A stretch of 12,174 bases of DNA, taken from an uncultured Lachnospiraceae bacterium (GTDB taxonomy: Bacteria; Bacillota_A; Clostridia; Lachnospirales; Lachnospiraceae). The position numbers and the translations under genes were made by a program. A model generated the notes under the pieces. The model worked only from the letters and a program-made list of their open reading frames with translations, searched no databases and was not told the origin of the DNA. Shown here in pieces: positions 1 to 6,430 of the stretch; the stretch's first letter is position 1, and every line of letters begins with the position of its first letter. The stretch is from NCBI GenBank assembly GCA_902767195.1, contig CACXGS010000167.1, forward strand, positions 1-12,174. Reading direction: 5' to 3'.

Positions 1-1
1 G

Positions 2-82
2 CCTCAGCCGCCCCAGTCGGAACAGGCAGATAGCTTACCGGGAGTGGGCAACGCCTCTGCGACGGAACCGGTTGTCCGTTGA
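2..82 (+). CDS. Possible C-terminal end of an upstream gene (partial)
   Basis: One forward frame is open from the window edge to a TGA at 80-82. It encodes about 26 residues rich in Pro, Gln, Ser and Ala, which is plausible as a disordered C-terminal tail. A second forward frame is open to a TAG at 93-95 but encodes an Arg/Trp-rich stretch that looks less protein-like. Nothing here allows a family assignment, and such a short open stretch can occur by chance. If real, the gene ends about 70 bp before the dnaJ promoter and no clear intrinsic terminator follows it. Confidence 0.3.
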   Translation, partial: PQPPQSEQADSLPGVGNASATEPVVR

Positions 83-152
83 TTGGGGTTATTAGCAATA
101 CAGTTCAACACGCAAATCTGTATTTGTGCGAAAATTGGTCGAAAAAATTGTG

Positions 153-181
153 TTGACACACTGCATCTTCACTGTTATATT
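153..181 (+). promoter_or_regulatory. Sigma-A promoter of the dnaJ-lon operon
   Basis: A perfect -35 TTGACA (153-158) and an extended -10 (TG at 173-174, TATATT at 176-181) are separated by 17 bp. Transcription would begin near 188, about 30 nt before the dnaJ start. No CIRCE element (TTAGCACTC-N9-GAGTGCTAA) and no clear CtsR heptad pair is present, so the control is not the textbook HrcA or CtsR type. Imperfect repeats immediately upstream (129-150) may be an UP element or an operator. Confidence 0.75.
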
Positions 182-207
182 TATTATAGAACAGTATAAT
201 AAGTGTT

Positions 208-213
208 AGGAGG
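208..213 (+). promoter_or_regulatory. Ribosome binding site fixing the dnaJ start
   Basis: AGGAGG lies 7 nt before the ATG at 221. An in-frame GTG at 203 lies before this site and would add six residues that are not part of a J-domain, so ATG 221 is the start. Confidence 0.85.
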
Positions 214-220
214 CGTTCAT

Positions 221-1264
221 ATGAGCACGAGAAGAGATTGTTATGAAGTGCTGGGCGTCGGCAGAGATGCAGATGCATCAGCCATCAAGAAAGCATATCG
301 TAAGCTTGCAAGGAAATATCATCCCGATAATTGTAAAGGGGATGCATCCGCAGAGAAGAAGTTTAAGGAGATTACAGAAGCTTATGATATTTTGAATGAC
401 AGTAAGAAGAGAGAAATATATGATAAGGTCGGATATGCAGCTTTTGACGGTACCGGTAATCTGAAGGAAGGTGCCGAAGAGTACGCAAAATACGCTGATC
501 AGGGCTTCGGAGGAGGCTATAGGGACTTTGGAGGATTCGGAACAGGTGGTTTCGGGACGGGTGGTTTTGGTACCGGTGGATTCGAATACAGCAGTTCCGG
601 ACCCGGAGGATTTGAATACAGAAGATCCGGTCCCGGTGGGTATGAGTACAGAAGTTACAGCGGAAGCGGTTTTGAAGACCTGTTTGGGGATTTATTTCAT
701 TCGGCTGGTGATCGGAGAGGGCAAAGCAGAACCGCAGGCAGCCGGGCGAAAGGACAGGATGTAGAATCTTCCATCCGGATATCTTTTGATGAATCCATAC
801 ACGGATGTGATAAGACCATCCGCCTGTCGGGTTCTCAGGGTCCTGACCAGACTCTGGAAGTTCATATTCCCGCGGGTATCACGCCTGGAAAGAAGATTCG
901 CCTGAAAGGGAAAGGCAATCACGGTCCTGGCGGGGACGGAGATCTGTATATCAAAGTTGAAGTCGATGATAAGCCGGGCTATGAGAGAAAGGGAAATGAT
1001 CTGTATACCACCATTATGGTGCCCTATGTTACAGCAGTCCTGGGAGGAGAAGCGGATGTAACGACACCATACGGCGATGTCCGCTGCAAGATTAAGCCGG
1101 GAACCCAGTCCGGTTCCAAACTGAGAATCCGGGGAAAGGGAGTTCCTGTTATGGGATCCTCCCAGAAGAAGGGAGATCTCTACGCTTCAGTGCAGATTAA
1201 GGTCCCGAGAAATGTAAGCCCAAAGGCGGCAGAGGCTTTGAGACAATATGAGAAGAACCTGTAA
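221..1264 (+). CDS. Class B (zinc-finger-less) DnaJ-family co-chaperone
   Basis: This 347-residue J-protein would stimulate the ATPase of an Hsp70 (DnaK) and deliver unfolded clients to it in the cytoplasm. The N-terminal J-domain (about residues 6-69) contains the invariant HPD at 34-36 followed by Asn. A Gly/Phe-rich segment (about 80-165) follows, with tandem repeats at 106-150. The C-terminal substrate-binding region (about 180-345) has the typical beta-rich DnaJ_C look, including PAGI.PG and RGKG motifs. The four CxxCxGxG zinc-finger repeats of canonical DnaJ are absent; only four scattered Cys are present. That makes it a class B protein like CbpA rather than the main DnaJ. The gene is first in an operon with lon, with a 28-nt gap and no terminator, which points to a joint role in protein quality control. 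No dnaK or grpE is in view, so it is probably an extra J-protein. Confidence 0.9.
   Translation: MSTRRDCYEVLGVGRDADASAIKKAYRKLARKYHPDNCKGDASAEKKFKEITEAYDILNDSKKREIYDKVGYAAFDGTGNLKEGAEEYAKYADQGFGGGYRDFGGFGTGGFGTGGFGTGGFEYSSSGPGGFEYRRSGPGGYEYRSYSGSGFEDLFGDLFHSAGDRRGQSRTAGSRAKGQDVESSIRISFDESIHGCDKTIRLSGSQGPDQTLEVHIPAGITPGKKIRLKGKGNHGPGGDGDLYIKVEVDDKPGYERKGNDLYTTIMVPYVTAVLGGEADVTTPYGDVRCKIKPGTQSGSKLRIRGKGVPVMGSSQKKGDLYASVQIKVPRNVSPKAAEALRQYEKNL
536..670 (+). repeat. In-frame 15-bp and 30-bp tandem repeats in the dnaJ G/F region
   Basis: Three 15-bp units (536-580) each encode Phe-Gly-Thr-Gly-Gly. Three 30-bp units (581-670) follow and encode degenerate copies of [F/Y]-E-Y-x-x-S-G-P-G-G, the last one diverged. 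All units keep the reading frame. Synonymous differences between copies (for example ACA, ACG and ACC for the Thr) show that the repeats are old or under coding selection rather than a fresh slippage event. Confidence 0.85.
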
Positions 1265-1280
1265 TATTTTTATATAGATT

Positions 1281-1285
1281 GGAGG
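1281..1285 (+). promoter_or_regulatory. Ribosome binding site deciding the lon start
   Basis: GGAGG sits 7 nt before the ATG at 1293. An in-frame ATG at 1287 is only 1 nt from the site and is therefore too close to be used. Confidence 0.75.
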
Positions 1286-1292
1286 AATGTTT

Positions 1293-3575
1293 ATGGCAGT
1301 GATACCTGTATATAATGTACTGGTAGCTCCTGATGCGAATATATATTTTAAGACGGATACTTATGAGAATGTTGCGGGCAAGAGCCCCTCGGTGGACGAG
1401 AAAGTGACCATTGTGGTCCTTAAAGACAAGCTTTCCAGAGATGAGATCCGGCATGACAGCTTTTATCCCATTGGCCTGTCTGGCGTAATCACGGAGGTTA
1501 ACCCAAATGGTTATATTGTGGTCCGTACCAGATACCGGATCAATGTCCAGGAAGCGGTAGTTTACAAGGATCATGACATTGATCTGACCATTACCAAGAG
1601 AAGGGACATTGACGACCTTGACCGTGACCAGTATGAGAAGACCCTGAAGGAACTGAAGAATGAGATGGTACGATACTCTGACTTTTTCCAGTGGGGTCAG
1701 GGAGGAAGAGCTTTTATCGCCAGATGGAACTCCGTTTCCGAGATTGCGGCGGCCCTGTCTCCCTGGATGATGAATAACAATGAGGAGAGGTATGCCATCC
1801 TGGCTGAGGACAGTTTGACCAAACGTACAGAGATGATGGTGGAGATGATCTATGAGAACCTGGAGATGTCCAAGGTTAACAGTGAAGCTAAGACTGCCCA
1901 GGAAGGAGAGTATCAGAAGATCTACCGTGAGTCTGCCATCAAGAAGCAGATGGAATATCTCCAGAAGGAGCTGGATGAGATGCATCCTGAGAATGTGTCG
2001 GATCTGCGGAAGCTGGAGATTGCCGTGGAAGAGTCCGGGATGAATGAGACGGCAAGGAAAGAAGCTGACAAGGTACTGAACCGTCTGAAGCAGGAAGGGC
2101 AGAACAGTGCGGAGTCCGGTATGCTTTATGATTATCTGGACTTTATGACCAGCCTTTCCTGGAAGAAGGAACCGGCCAGGGAGATCGATCTGGATAAGGC
2201 TGAGAAGATATTGGATGACGATCATTTCGGATTAAAAAAGGTCAAGGACCGGATTATACAGCAGATTGCTGTTCTGAATCTGAAGAAGGCCCAGACCGGT
2301 TCGATTCTTCTCTTTTCCGGGGCACCGGGCACCGGTAAGACCAGTATCGGACAGAGTATCGCCAGGGCTCTGGGAAGGGAGTATGTAAGAGTCAGTCTCG
2401 GAGGTGTCCGGGATGAAGCAGATATAAGGGGACACAGAAGGACCTATATCGGAGCGATGCCGGGCCGGATCATGGATGGTATTCAGAAGTCAGGCGTATC
2501 GAATCCGGTAATGGTTCTGGATGAGGTGGATAAGCTGTCGGTTTCCTATAACGGAGATCCGGCGAGTGCTCTTCTGGAAGTACTTGATCCTGAACAGAAT
2601 CATACATTTACCGATCATTATCTGAATGTTCCCTATGACCTGTCGGATGTTATGTTTATCTGCACGGCAAATTATATTGATAACATTCCCCAGCCGCTGC
2701 TGGACCGAATGGAGGTCATCCAGTTCCAGGGCTATTCACCTATTGAGAAGCTGCAGATTGCAAAGCGTCATCTGTTCCCGAAAGCCATGGACGCAGTGGG
2801 CATCCAGGAGGGAGATATCTCATTAGATGATGAGGTTCTTGGCGAGATTATTTCCGACTATACCAGAGAGTCTGGTGTGCGGGGACTGAAAAAGAGACTG
2901 GATACGCTTTGCCGTACCGCTGCGGTTCATCTTGTCCGTGAGAATGAAGAAAAAGATGGTCCTCTGCAGATACAAAAAGAAGATTTGAGGGATTATCTTG
3001 ATATGCATCCGATCCGTCATGGCCTGGTAAAGGATCAGGCAAAGCCGGGTGTGGTGACAGGATTGGCATGGACACCTGTGGGCGGAGAGATCCTCTATAT
3101 CGAGAGCCTCTTTACCAAAGGAAACGGAAAAGTTATCATTACCGGACAGTTAGGGGATGTCATGAAAGAATCGGTTCAGATTGCCGTGAGTCTGGTGAAA
3201 GAGAATTATCCGGATATGGCAGAGGTCTTTGAAAATAATGACCTTCATATCCACGTGCCGGATGGTGCCACTCCCAAAGACGGTCCTTCGGCCGGAGTCA
3301 CTCTGACTACCGCCATTCGTTCTCTGCTGATCGGACAGTCAGTTTCTCCGAAGATTGCCATGACAGGAGAGGTGTCTCTTCAGGGACAGGTGAAGCCCAT
3401 CGGAGGACTCCCCGAGAAGCTGATGGCAGCCCAGAGAGCCGGTGTAGAGAGGGTATTTATCCCTGCAGATAATGAGGAAGACCTGCGGGATGTGGCAGAA
3501 GAAGTAAGAGAACAGCTTAAGATCACACCGGTCGAGAGTATTGAGAATCTGTTTGCCTACATAGACCGGAGCTGA
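1293..3575 (+). CDS. lon: ATP-dependent serine protease Lon (La)
   Basis: Lon is a cytosolic homohexameric AAA+ protease that unfolds and degrades misfolded and short-lived regulatory proteins. The 760 residues match the family's usual 760-810. An N-terminal substrate-recognition region (about 1-200) and a helical stretch (about 200-300) precede the AAA+ module. Walker A GAPGTGKT is at 343-350 and the Walker B acidic pair DE at 410-411 (VLDEVDK). The protease domain has the catalytic Ser at 666 in DGPSAG and Lys at 709 in GGLPEK; the 43-residue Ser-Lys spacing equals that of E. coli Lon (S679/K722). Proline replaces the first Lys of the common GGLKEK, but the catalytic Lys is kept. The gene follows dnaJ by 28 nt and should share its promoter. 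Its last 19 bp overlap the end of the convergent MATE gene, leaving no room for a terminator between them. Confidence 0.97.
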   Translation: MAVIPVYNVLVAPDANIYFKTDTYENVAGKSPSVDEKVTIVVLKDKLSRDEIRHDSFYPIGLSGVITEVNPNGYIVVRTRYRINVQEAVVYKDHDIDLTITKRRDIDDLDRDQYEKTLKELKNEMVRYSDFFQWGQGGRAFIARWNSVSEIAAALSPWMMNNNEERYAILAEDSLTKRTEMMVEMIYENLEMSKVNSEAKTAQEGEYQKIYRESAIKKQMEYLQKELDEMHPENVSDLRKLEIAVEESGMNETARKEADKVLNRLKQEGQNSAESGMLYDYLDFMTSLSWKKEPAREIDLDKAEKILDDDHFGLKKVKDRIIQQIAVLNLKKAQTGSILLFSGAPGTGKTSIGQSIARALGREYVRVSLGGVRDEADIRGHRRTYIGAMPGRIMDGIQKSGVSNPVMVLDEVDKLSVSYNGDPASALLEVLDPEQNHTFTDHYLNVPYDLSDVMFICTANYIDNIPQPLLDRMEVIQFQGYSPIEKLQIAKRHLFPKAMDAVGIQEGDISLDDEVLGEIISDYTRESGVRGLKKRLDTLCRTAAVHLVRENEEKDGPLQIQKEDLRDYLDMHPIRHGLVKDQAKPGVVTGLAWTPVGGEILYIESLFTKGNGKVIITGQLGDVMKESVQIAVSLVKENYPDMAEVFENNDLHIHVPDGATPKDGPSAGVTLTTAIRSLLIGQSVSPKIAMTGEVSLQGQVKPIGGLPEKLMAAQRAGVERVFIPADNEEDLRDVAEEVREQLKITPVESIENLFAYIDRS

Positions 3576-4915
3576 CGGGTGATCATGACAAGGGTTGTGG
3601 CCACTGCAAAAAAGTCGGCGATAGGCCCGGCGTACATGATGCCATCAATGCCAAAATAGAGCGGCAGAAGGATCAGCAGAGGCAGAAGATAGATAATCTG
3701 CCGGGTCAGGGACAGAAAGGTTCCCACTTTAGGCTTGGCGATCGATGTAAAGAAGTTGGATGTGATCGGCTGAACGAAGTTGATGAAAGTAAAAAAGAGA
3801 AAGATCCGGAAATAATTGACGGAAAAACGGAAGTATTCCGGGGAACCGTTGCCGAAGATCCGGATGATCTGCATAGGGGCAAACTGGAACAGGAGAAATG
3901 CGATTACAGCGATGATCCCTCCTGCTGAGATTGCCTGCCGGTAGGCAGACTTCACCCGGTCATAGCGATGGGCACCGTAATTAAAGCTGGTAATCGGCTG
4001 CATTCCCTGGGAGATACCGATAATAAAGCTCATAAAGACCATATTTACTTTTGAGATAATGCCGGCACATGCAATGGGGATTGCTTCTCCGTAGACTGAC
4101 CTGGCACCATAGTATTTCAGGGAATTATTCATGACGATCTGCACGACCATCATGGCCAGCTGGTTGACACAGGGGGCTGTGCCCAGGGACATAATGGTAG
4201 AGACGGTGGACCGGTGCAGGATCAGGTGTTTTCTCTGCAGGGTGACTGTCTGACAATGGCACAGAAAGTAGACGGACAGCAGGAAGTTGACAAACTGTCC
4301 GATTACAGTAGCCAGAGCGGCTCCGGTCATTCCCCAGTGGAGGATAAAGACAAAAAGGGCGTCAAGAACTACATTGATCAGGGCGCCGGTAAGGTTACAT
4401 AACATGGTGATATTGGGGCGGCCGTCTGCACGTACAAGATGGCCGCCTCCTCCTGTGGAAAAGATCACAAAAGGAAAACCGAAAGCAGTGATTCTGGTGT
4501 ATGTGATGGCATATCCCAGGACATTTTCAGGGGAACCGAAGAAGCGGAGCAGAGGTTCCAGGAAAAGTTCGGTAATCAGGAACATAACCAGTCCGCAAAG
4601 GAGGAGCATCATGAGAGCATTCCCCATATAGGTGGCAGCTTTTTCTTTGTCGCCCCGGCCTGTCGAAATGTTAAAAGCAGCGGCACCGCCGATGCCAAAG
4701 AGGAGGGCAGTGGCCACACAGCAGATGGACAGAGGGAAAGCGATATTGGTGGCAGCGTTGCCCAGAGAACCTACAGAATTACCAATGAAAAACTGATCTA
4801 CTATATTATAAAGAGAAGTGACCAGCATGGCGATAATGCTGGGGATGGCAAATTGCCGTAAAAGCTTTGCGGTACTAACCCTTCCCAGAGGATTATCCGG
4901 AGTGTTCCTGCTCAT
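3557..4915 (-). CDS. MATE-family efflux transporter, MepA-like
   Basis: This 452-residue multidrug-and-toxin extrusion protein should export organic cations or drugs across the cytoplasmic membrane using a Na+ or H+ gradient. It is almost entirely hydrophobic, consistent with 12 helices in two six-helix halves. Family signatures include the N-terminal substrate-path segment (SLYNIVDQFFIG, about 35-45), RADG at 162-165 and GMQPITSFNYGA at 304-315. The last is typical of the MepA branch. ATG 4915 was chosen because AAGGAG lies 9 nt before it (4930-4925); an in-frame ATG at 4966 would add 17 non-conserved residues ahead of this site. The GGGG run before RADG (about 155-158) is unusual. The gene overlaps lon by 19 bp tail to tail. 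The exported substrate cannot be told from sequence. Confidence 0.93.
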   Translation of the reverse strand: MSRNTPDNPLGRVSTAKLLRQFAIPSIIAMLVTSLYNIVDQFFIGNSVGSLGNAATNIAFPLSICCVATALLFGIGGAAAFNISTGRGDKEKAATYMGNALMMLLLCGLVMFLITELFLEPLLRFFGSPENVLGYAITYTRITAFGFPFVIFSTGGGGHLVRADGRPNITMLCNLTGALINVVLDALFVFILHWGMTGAALATVIGQFVNFLLSVYFLCHCQTVTLQRKHLILHRSTVSTIMSLGTAPCVNQLAMMVVQIVMNNSLKYYGARSVYGEAIPIACAGIISKVNMVFMSFIIGISQGMQPITSFNYGAHRYDRVKSAYRQAISAGGIIAVIAFLLFQFAPMQIIRIFGNGSPEYFRFSVNYFRIFLFFTFINFVQPITSNFFTSIAKPKVGTFLSLTRQIIYLLPLLILLPLYFGIDGIMYAGPIADFFAVATTLVMITRQLRSM

Positions 4916-4924
4916 AATTTTATA

Positions 4925-4930
4925 CTCCTT
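4925..4930 (-). promoter_or_regulatory. Ribosome binding site deciding the MATE start
   Basis: Reading the minus strand, AAGGAG is followed 9 nt later by the ATG at 4915. It lies inside the longer open frame that starts at 4966, which argues against that upstream start. Confidence 0.75.
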
Positions 4931-4933
4931 TAA

Positions 4934-4951
4934 ATGTATACATATATTATA
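4934..4951 (-). promoter_or_regulatory. Candidate -10 box and palindromic operator of the MATE gene
   Basis: On the minus strand TATAAT (4951-4946) is a consensus -10, but I find no good -35 at 16-19 bp upstream. Directly downstream lies a perfect 10-bp palindrome ATGTATACAT (4934-4943), placed between the -10 and the ribosome binding site, where a TetR- or MarR-type repressor could act. MATE genes are often repressed this way, but a 10-bp AT-rich palindrome can also arise by chance and no regulator gene is adjacent. Confidence 0.35.
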
Positions 4952-5041
4952 AAAGAAAGAGTGCAAAAGATTGTCTCTAAATCCGAATGTATCACTGAAA
5001 AGTCCTTATGACAAGCTGTTTTTTGTGCTTTTTACAATAAA

Positions 5042-5061
5042 CTGACGAAAATCTGACGAAA
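5042..5061. repeat. Direct repeat CTGACGAAA, 11-bp period
   Basis: Two identical 9-bp copies (5042-5050 and 5053-5061) start 11 bp apart, so both would face the same side of the helix. They sit about 120-140 bp upstream of the predicted start of the membrane protein gene and about 100-120 bp upstream of the MATE gene, a position suited to an activator site. The binding protein is unknown. Confidence 0.45.
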
Positions 5062-5149
5062 TTATTACGGTCTTACATAGATTATATTACATCCACTTTT
5101 AGAGAAAAGATACAACTTTCTGTTGTGGGAAGAAAGAAAAGTATCTGTT

Positions 5150-5177
5150 TTTACAAAAATCTTTCATGAATTATAAT
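5150..5177 (+). promoter_or_regulatory. Strong sigma-A promoter of the unknown membrane protein
   Basis: TTTACA (5150-5155) and a perfect TATAAT (5172-5177) are separated by 16 bp in AT-rich surroundings. The predicted 5' leader is about 55 nt. It ends in AAGGAG (5225-5230), 8 nt before the ATG at 5239, which is a near-ideal initiation region. Confidence 0.75.
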
Positions 5178-5238
5178 GTTTACATAAACCGTAGTCGTTG
5201 TATATGGATCCGTACAAAAAAGAAAAGGAGAAGTTATT

Positions 5239-6138
5239 ATGAGTATTTTAATGTTAATCGCTGCATTTGGTAGTGGCGCATTCGCAACAGCCATCGGTGG
5301 TGTTGAGTCCTTTATCCTTACTGGTGTATTTGCTATTGTAGGAACATGTCTCGGCCTTGCCGGAGCTGGTGACGCTGGCGCTTTTGTTACTGGTAATGTT
5401 GCATTTGGCATGTTCGGACCGCACATTGCATTCGCAGGTGCTGTAGCCGGTGCTGCTTATGCTAAGAAGGCTGGCAAGCTTGATAATGGTGCTGATATTA
5501 TCACACCTGTTTCCAGCTGCAATGATCCCATGGCTCTTATCGTTGGTGGTATCTTTGGTGCTGGCGGCTACTTATTCAAAGCTCTCTTAGTTGACAACGT
5601 ATTTGCTGGAACGATTTCTACCAAGCTCGTTACAGACGGTCCTGGATTCACAGTATTCTGTTCCGCAATCATTGCCCGTCTCGTATTCGGCGGCTCCATC
5701 AAGACCGGCGATGCTATTAAGAGTGAGGGCGCAGCATGGACAACATGCATTACAATTGGTGCTACATACTCCCTGATGACTGCAGGATTTATGGTTGGTG
5801 CCATTTCTCTGTTCCCGGATTACACAGATGCCATCCTTGGCAACTGGCCGGTACTTTGCTTCGGTATCGCTGCTGTAGGTCTTACCTTCGCATGTGGCGG
5901 ACTTGCATTCTATGGCTGTCATCAGATCCTTCTTATTTCCGCTCTTGCAGCTGCTAAGGCTTATCCCTCCATGGGAGCAGGCGGAGCTCTCGTAGCTGGT
6001 GTTATCTTCGGTGTTATCGCTGCTATCATCAATGATTCTGAGACAGTATTCATGAACAGTGGTACAGTATCCCACATCGATGGTCCTGCTACAGCAATCT
6101 TCATCTCCACATTCCTCATCAATGCAATCTGGGGATAA
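5239..6138 (+). CDS. Polytopic membrane protein of unknown function, Gly/Ala-rich, probably highly expressed
   Basis: I do not recognise a named family for this 299-residue protein. Nearly all of it is hydrophobic, with about eight to nine likely membrane segments (roughly 2-45 as two, then 50-75, 98-118, 136-152, 166-192, 203-242 as two, 247-264, 281-298). Gly and Ala are very abundant, as in tightly packed transporters or channels. Polar residues recur inside or beside hydrophobic stretches: E23, D45, H62, D96, H228, D266, E268, H279 and D281. Segments 54-110 and 222-262 look alike (GPH/GCH, then a run ending in AK, then AL[I/V]xGxIFG), suggesting an internal duplication. Codon use favours GGT, GCT and CTT far more than the neighbours do, which fits high expression. 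The gene stands alone between a strong promoter and a strong terminator. A permease or ion-conducting role is inferred only from architecture. Confidence 0.85.
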   Translation: MSILMLIAAFGSGAFATAIGGVESFILTGVFAIVGTCLGLAGAGDAGAFVTGNVAFGMFGPHIAFAGAVAGAAYAKKAGKLDNGADIITPVSSCNDPMALIVGGIFGAGGYLFKALLVDNVFAGTISTKLVTDGPGFTVFCSAIIARLVFGGSIKTGDAIKSEGAAWTTCITIGATYSLMTAGFMVGAISLFPDYTDAILGNWPVLCFGIAAVGLTFACGGLAFYGCHQILLISALAAAKAYPSMGAGGALVAGVIFGVIAAIINDSETVFMNSGTVSHIDGPATAIFISTFLINAIWG

Positions 6139-6185
6139 TCTGATTAGATAATTTCGGTGTATATTATAAGTTTATTGCTTCTGTC

Positions 6186-6212
6186 GGGTATATGAAGATT
6201 TCTTCATATCCC
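6186..6212 (+). other. Stable hairpin in the 3' untranslated region
   Basis: GGG-(T)-ATATGAAG (6186-6197) pairs with CTTCATATCCC (6202-6212), giving 11 base pairs with one bulged T and a 4-nt loop. No T-run follows, so it is not an intrinsic terminator. It lies 47 nt after the stop of the membrane protein and 60 nt before the true terminator, and may protect the 3' end of an abundant mRNA or mark a processed small RNA. Confidence 0.5.
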
Positions 6213-6271
6213 ACAAAGAAATGCATGTACGGACCATACGCGCACAATTATGATATACGCATTAGAAATTT

Positions 6272-6299
6272 GCCGCCCGATTTAATCGGGCGGCTTTTT
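6272..6299 (+). terminator. Intrinsic terminator of the unknown membrane protein gene
   Basis: A perfect 9-bp GC-rich stem (GCCGCCCGA at 6272-6280 with TCGGGCGGC at 6286-6294), a TTTAA loop and five T residues (6295-6299) form a textbook Rho-independent terminator. It separates the membrane protein gene from the lysR promoter 20 bp downstream. Confidence 0.93.
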
Positions 6300-6319
6300 C
6301 TATTCCCGGTATAAGTCCA

Positions 6320-6349
6320 TTGACCTTTTAGAGTCATTAAGGTTATAAT
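6320..6349 (+). promoter_or_regulatory. Promoter of the lysR-HAD-pseudokinase unit
   Basis: TTGACC (6320-6325) and a perfect TATAAT (6344-6349) are spaced 18 bp apart. An inverted repeat, ACCTT (6323-6327) and AAGGT (6339-6343), lies across the spacer, and AATCA-TCT-TGATT (6370-6382) lies in the leader. Either could be an autoregulatory site for the LysR protein encoded just downstream. The leader is about 75 nt. Confidence 0.65.
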
Positions 6350-6430
6350 GAATAAGGCTTAAAAAAACAAATCATCTTGATTAATTTCTAAAATCACTGA
6401 AATGGAATTGTTTCTACGGAGTATTTCTAA

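Larger units (their letters stand above)
4916..5238. other. Divergent intergenic region, 323 bp, no gene seen
   Basis: This AT-rich spacer separates the MATE gene (minus) from the unknown membrane protein (plus). It holds the ribosome binding site, -10 and palindrome of the MATE gene at its left end, an 11-bp-spaced direct repeat CTGACGAAA (5042-5050 and 5053-5061), a small inverted repeat ACAAC-N5-GTTGT (5112-5126), and the strong promoter at 5150-5177. No open frame of coding character and no RNA gene or riboswitch was recognised. Confidence 0.6.

Noticed and set aside
62..79. Small dyad ACGGA-N8-TCCGT around the palindrome AACCGGTT as a terminator of the upstream gene
   Set aside because: The stem is short, no T-run follows, and it overlaps the possible coding tail.
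91..160. CIRCE or CtsR operator upstream of dnaJ
   Set aside because: TTAGCA at 92-97 is not followed by the rest of the CIRCE half-site or its inverse. GGTCGAA at 137-143 resembles a CtsR heptad but there is no second copy at the required spacing.
1197..2225. A long minus-strand open frame (342 codons) opposite the end of dnaJ and the first part of lon
   Set aside because: It lies antisense to the clearly coding lon N-terminal region, its product is a Leu/Ile/His-rich stretch with no domain, and no ribosome binding site supports it. It is a by-product of lon codon use.
5013..5037. Possible terminator ACAAGC-N8-GTGCTTTTT in the divergent intergenic region
   Set aside because: Only about four base pairs form (AAGC/GCTT) with a loop of about ten, which is too weak, and no plus-strand transcript is expected to end there.
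5587..6075. Minus-strand open frame of 162 codons opposite the unknown membrane protein, rich in Cys and Ser
   Set aside because: It is antisense to a gene with strong promoter, ribosome binding site, codon bias and terminator. The Cys/Ser content follows from the GCT/GGT-rich codons on the other strand.
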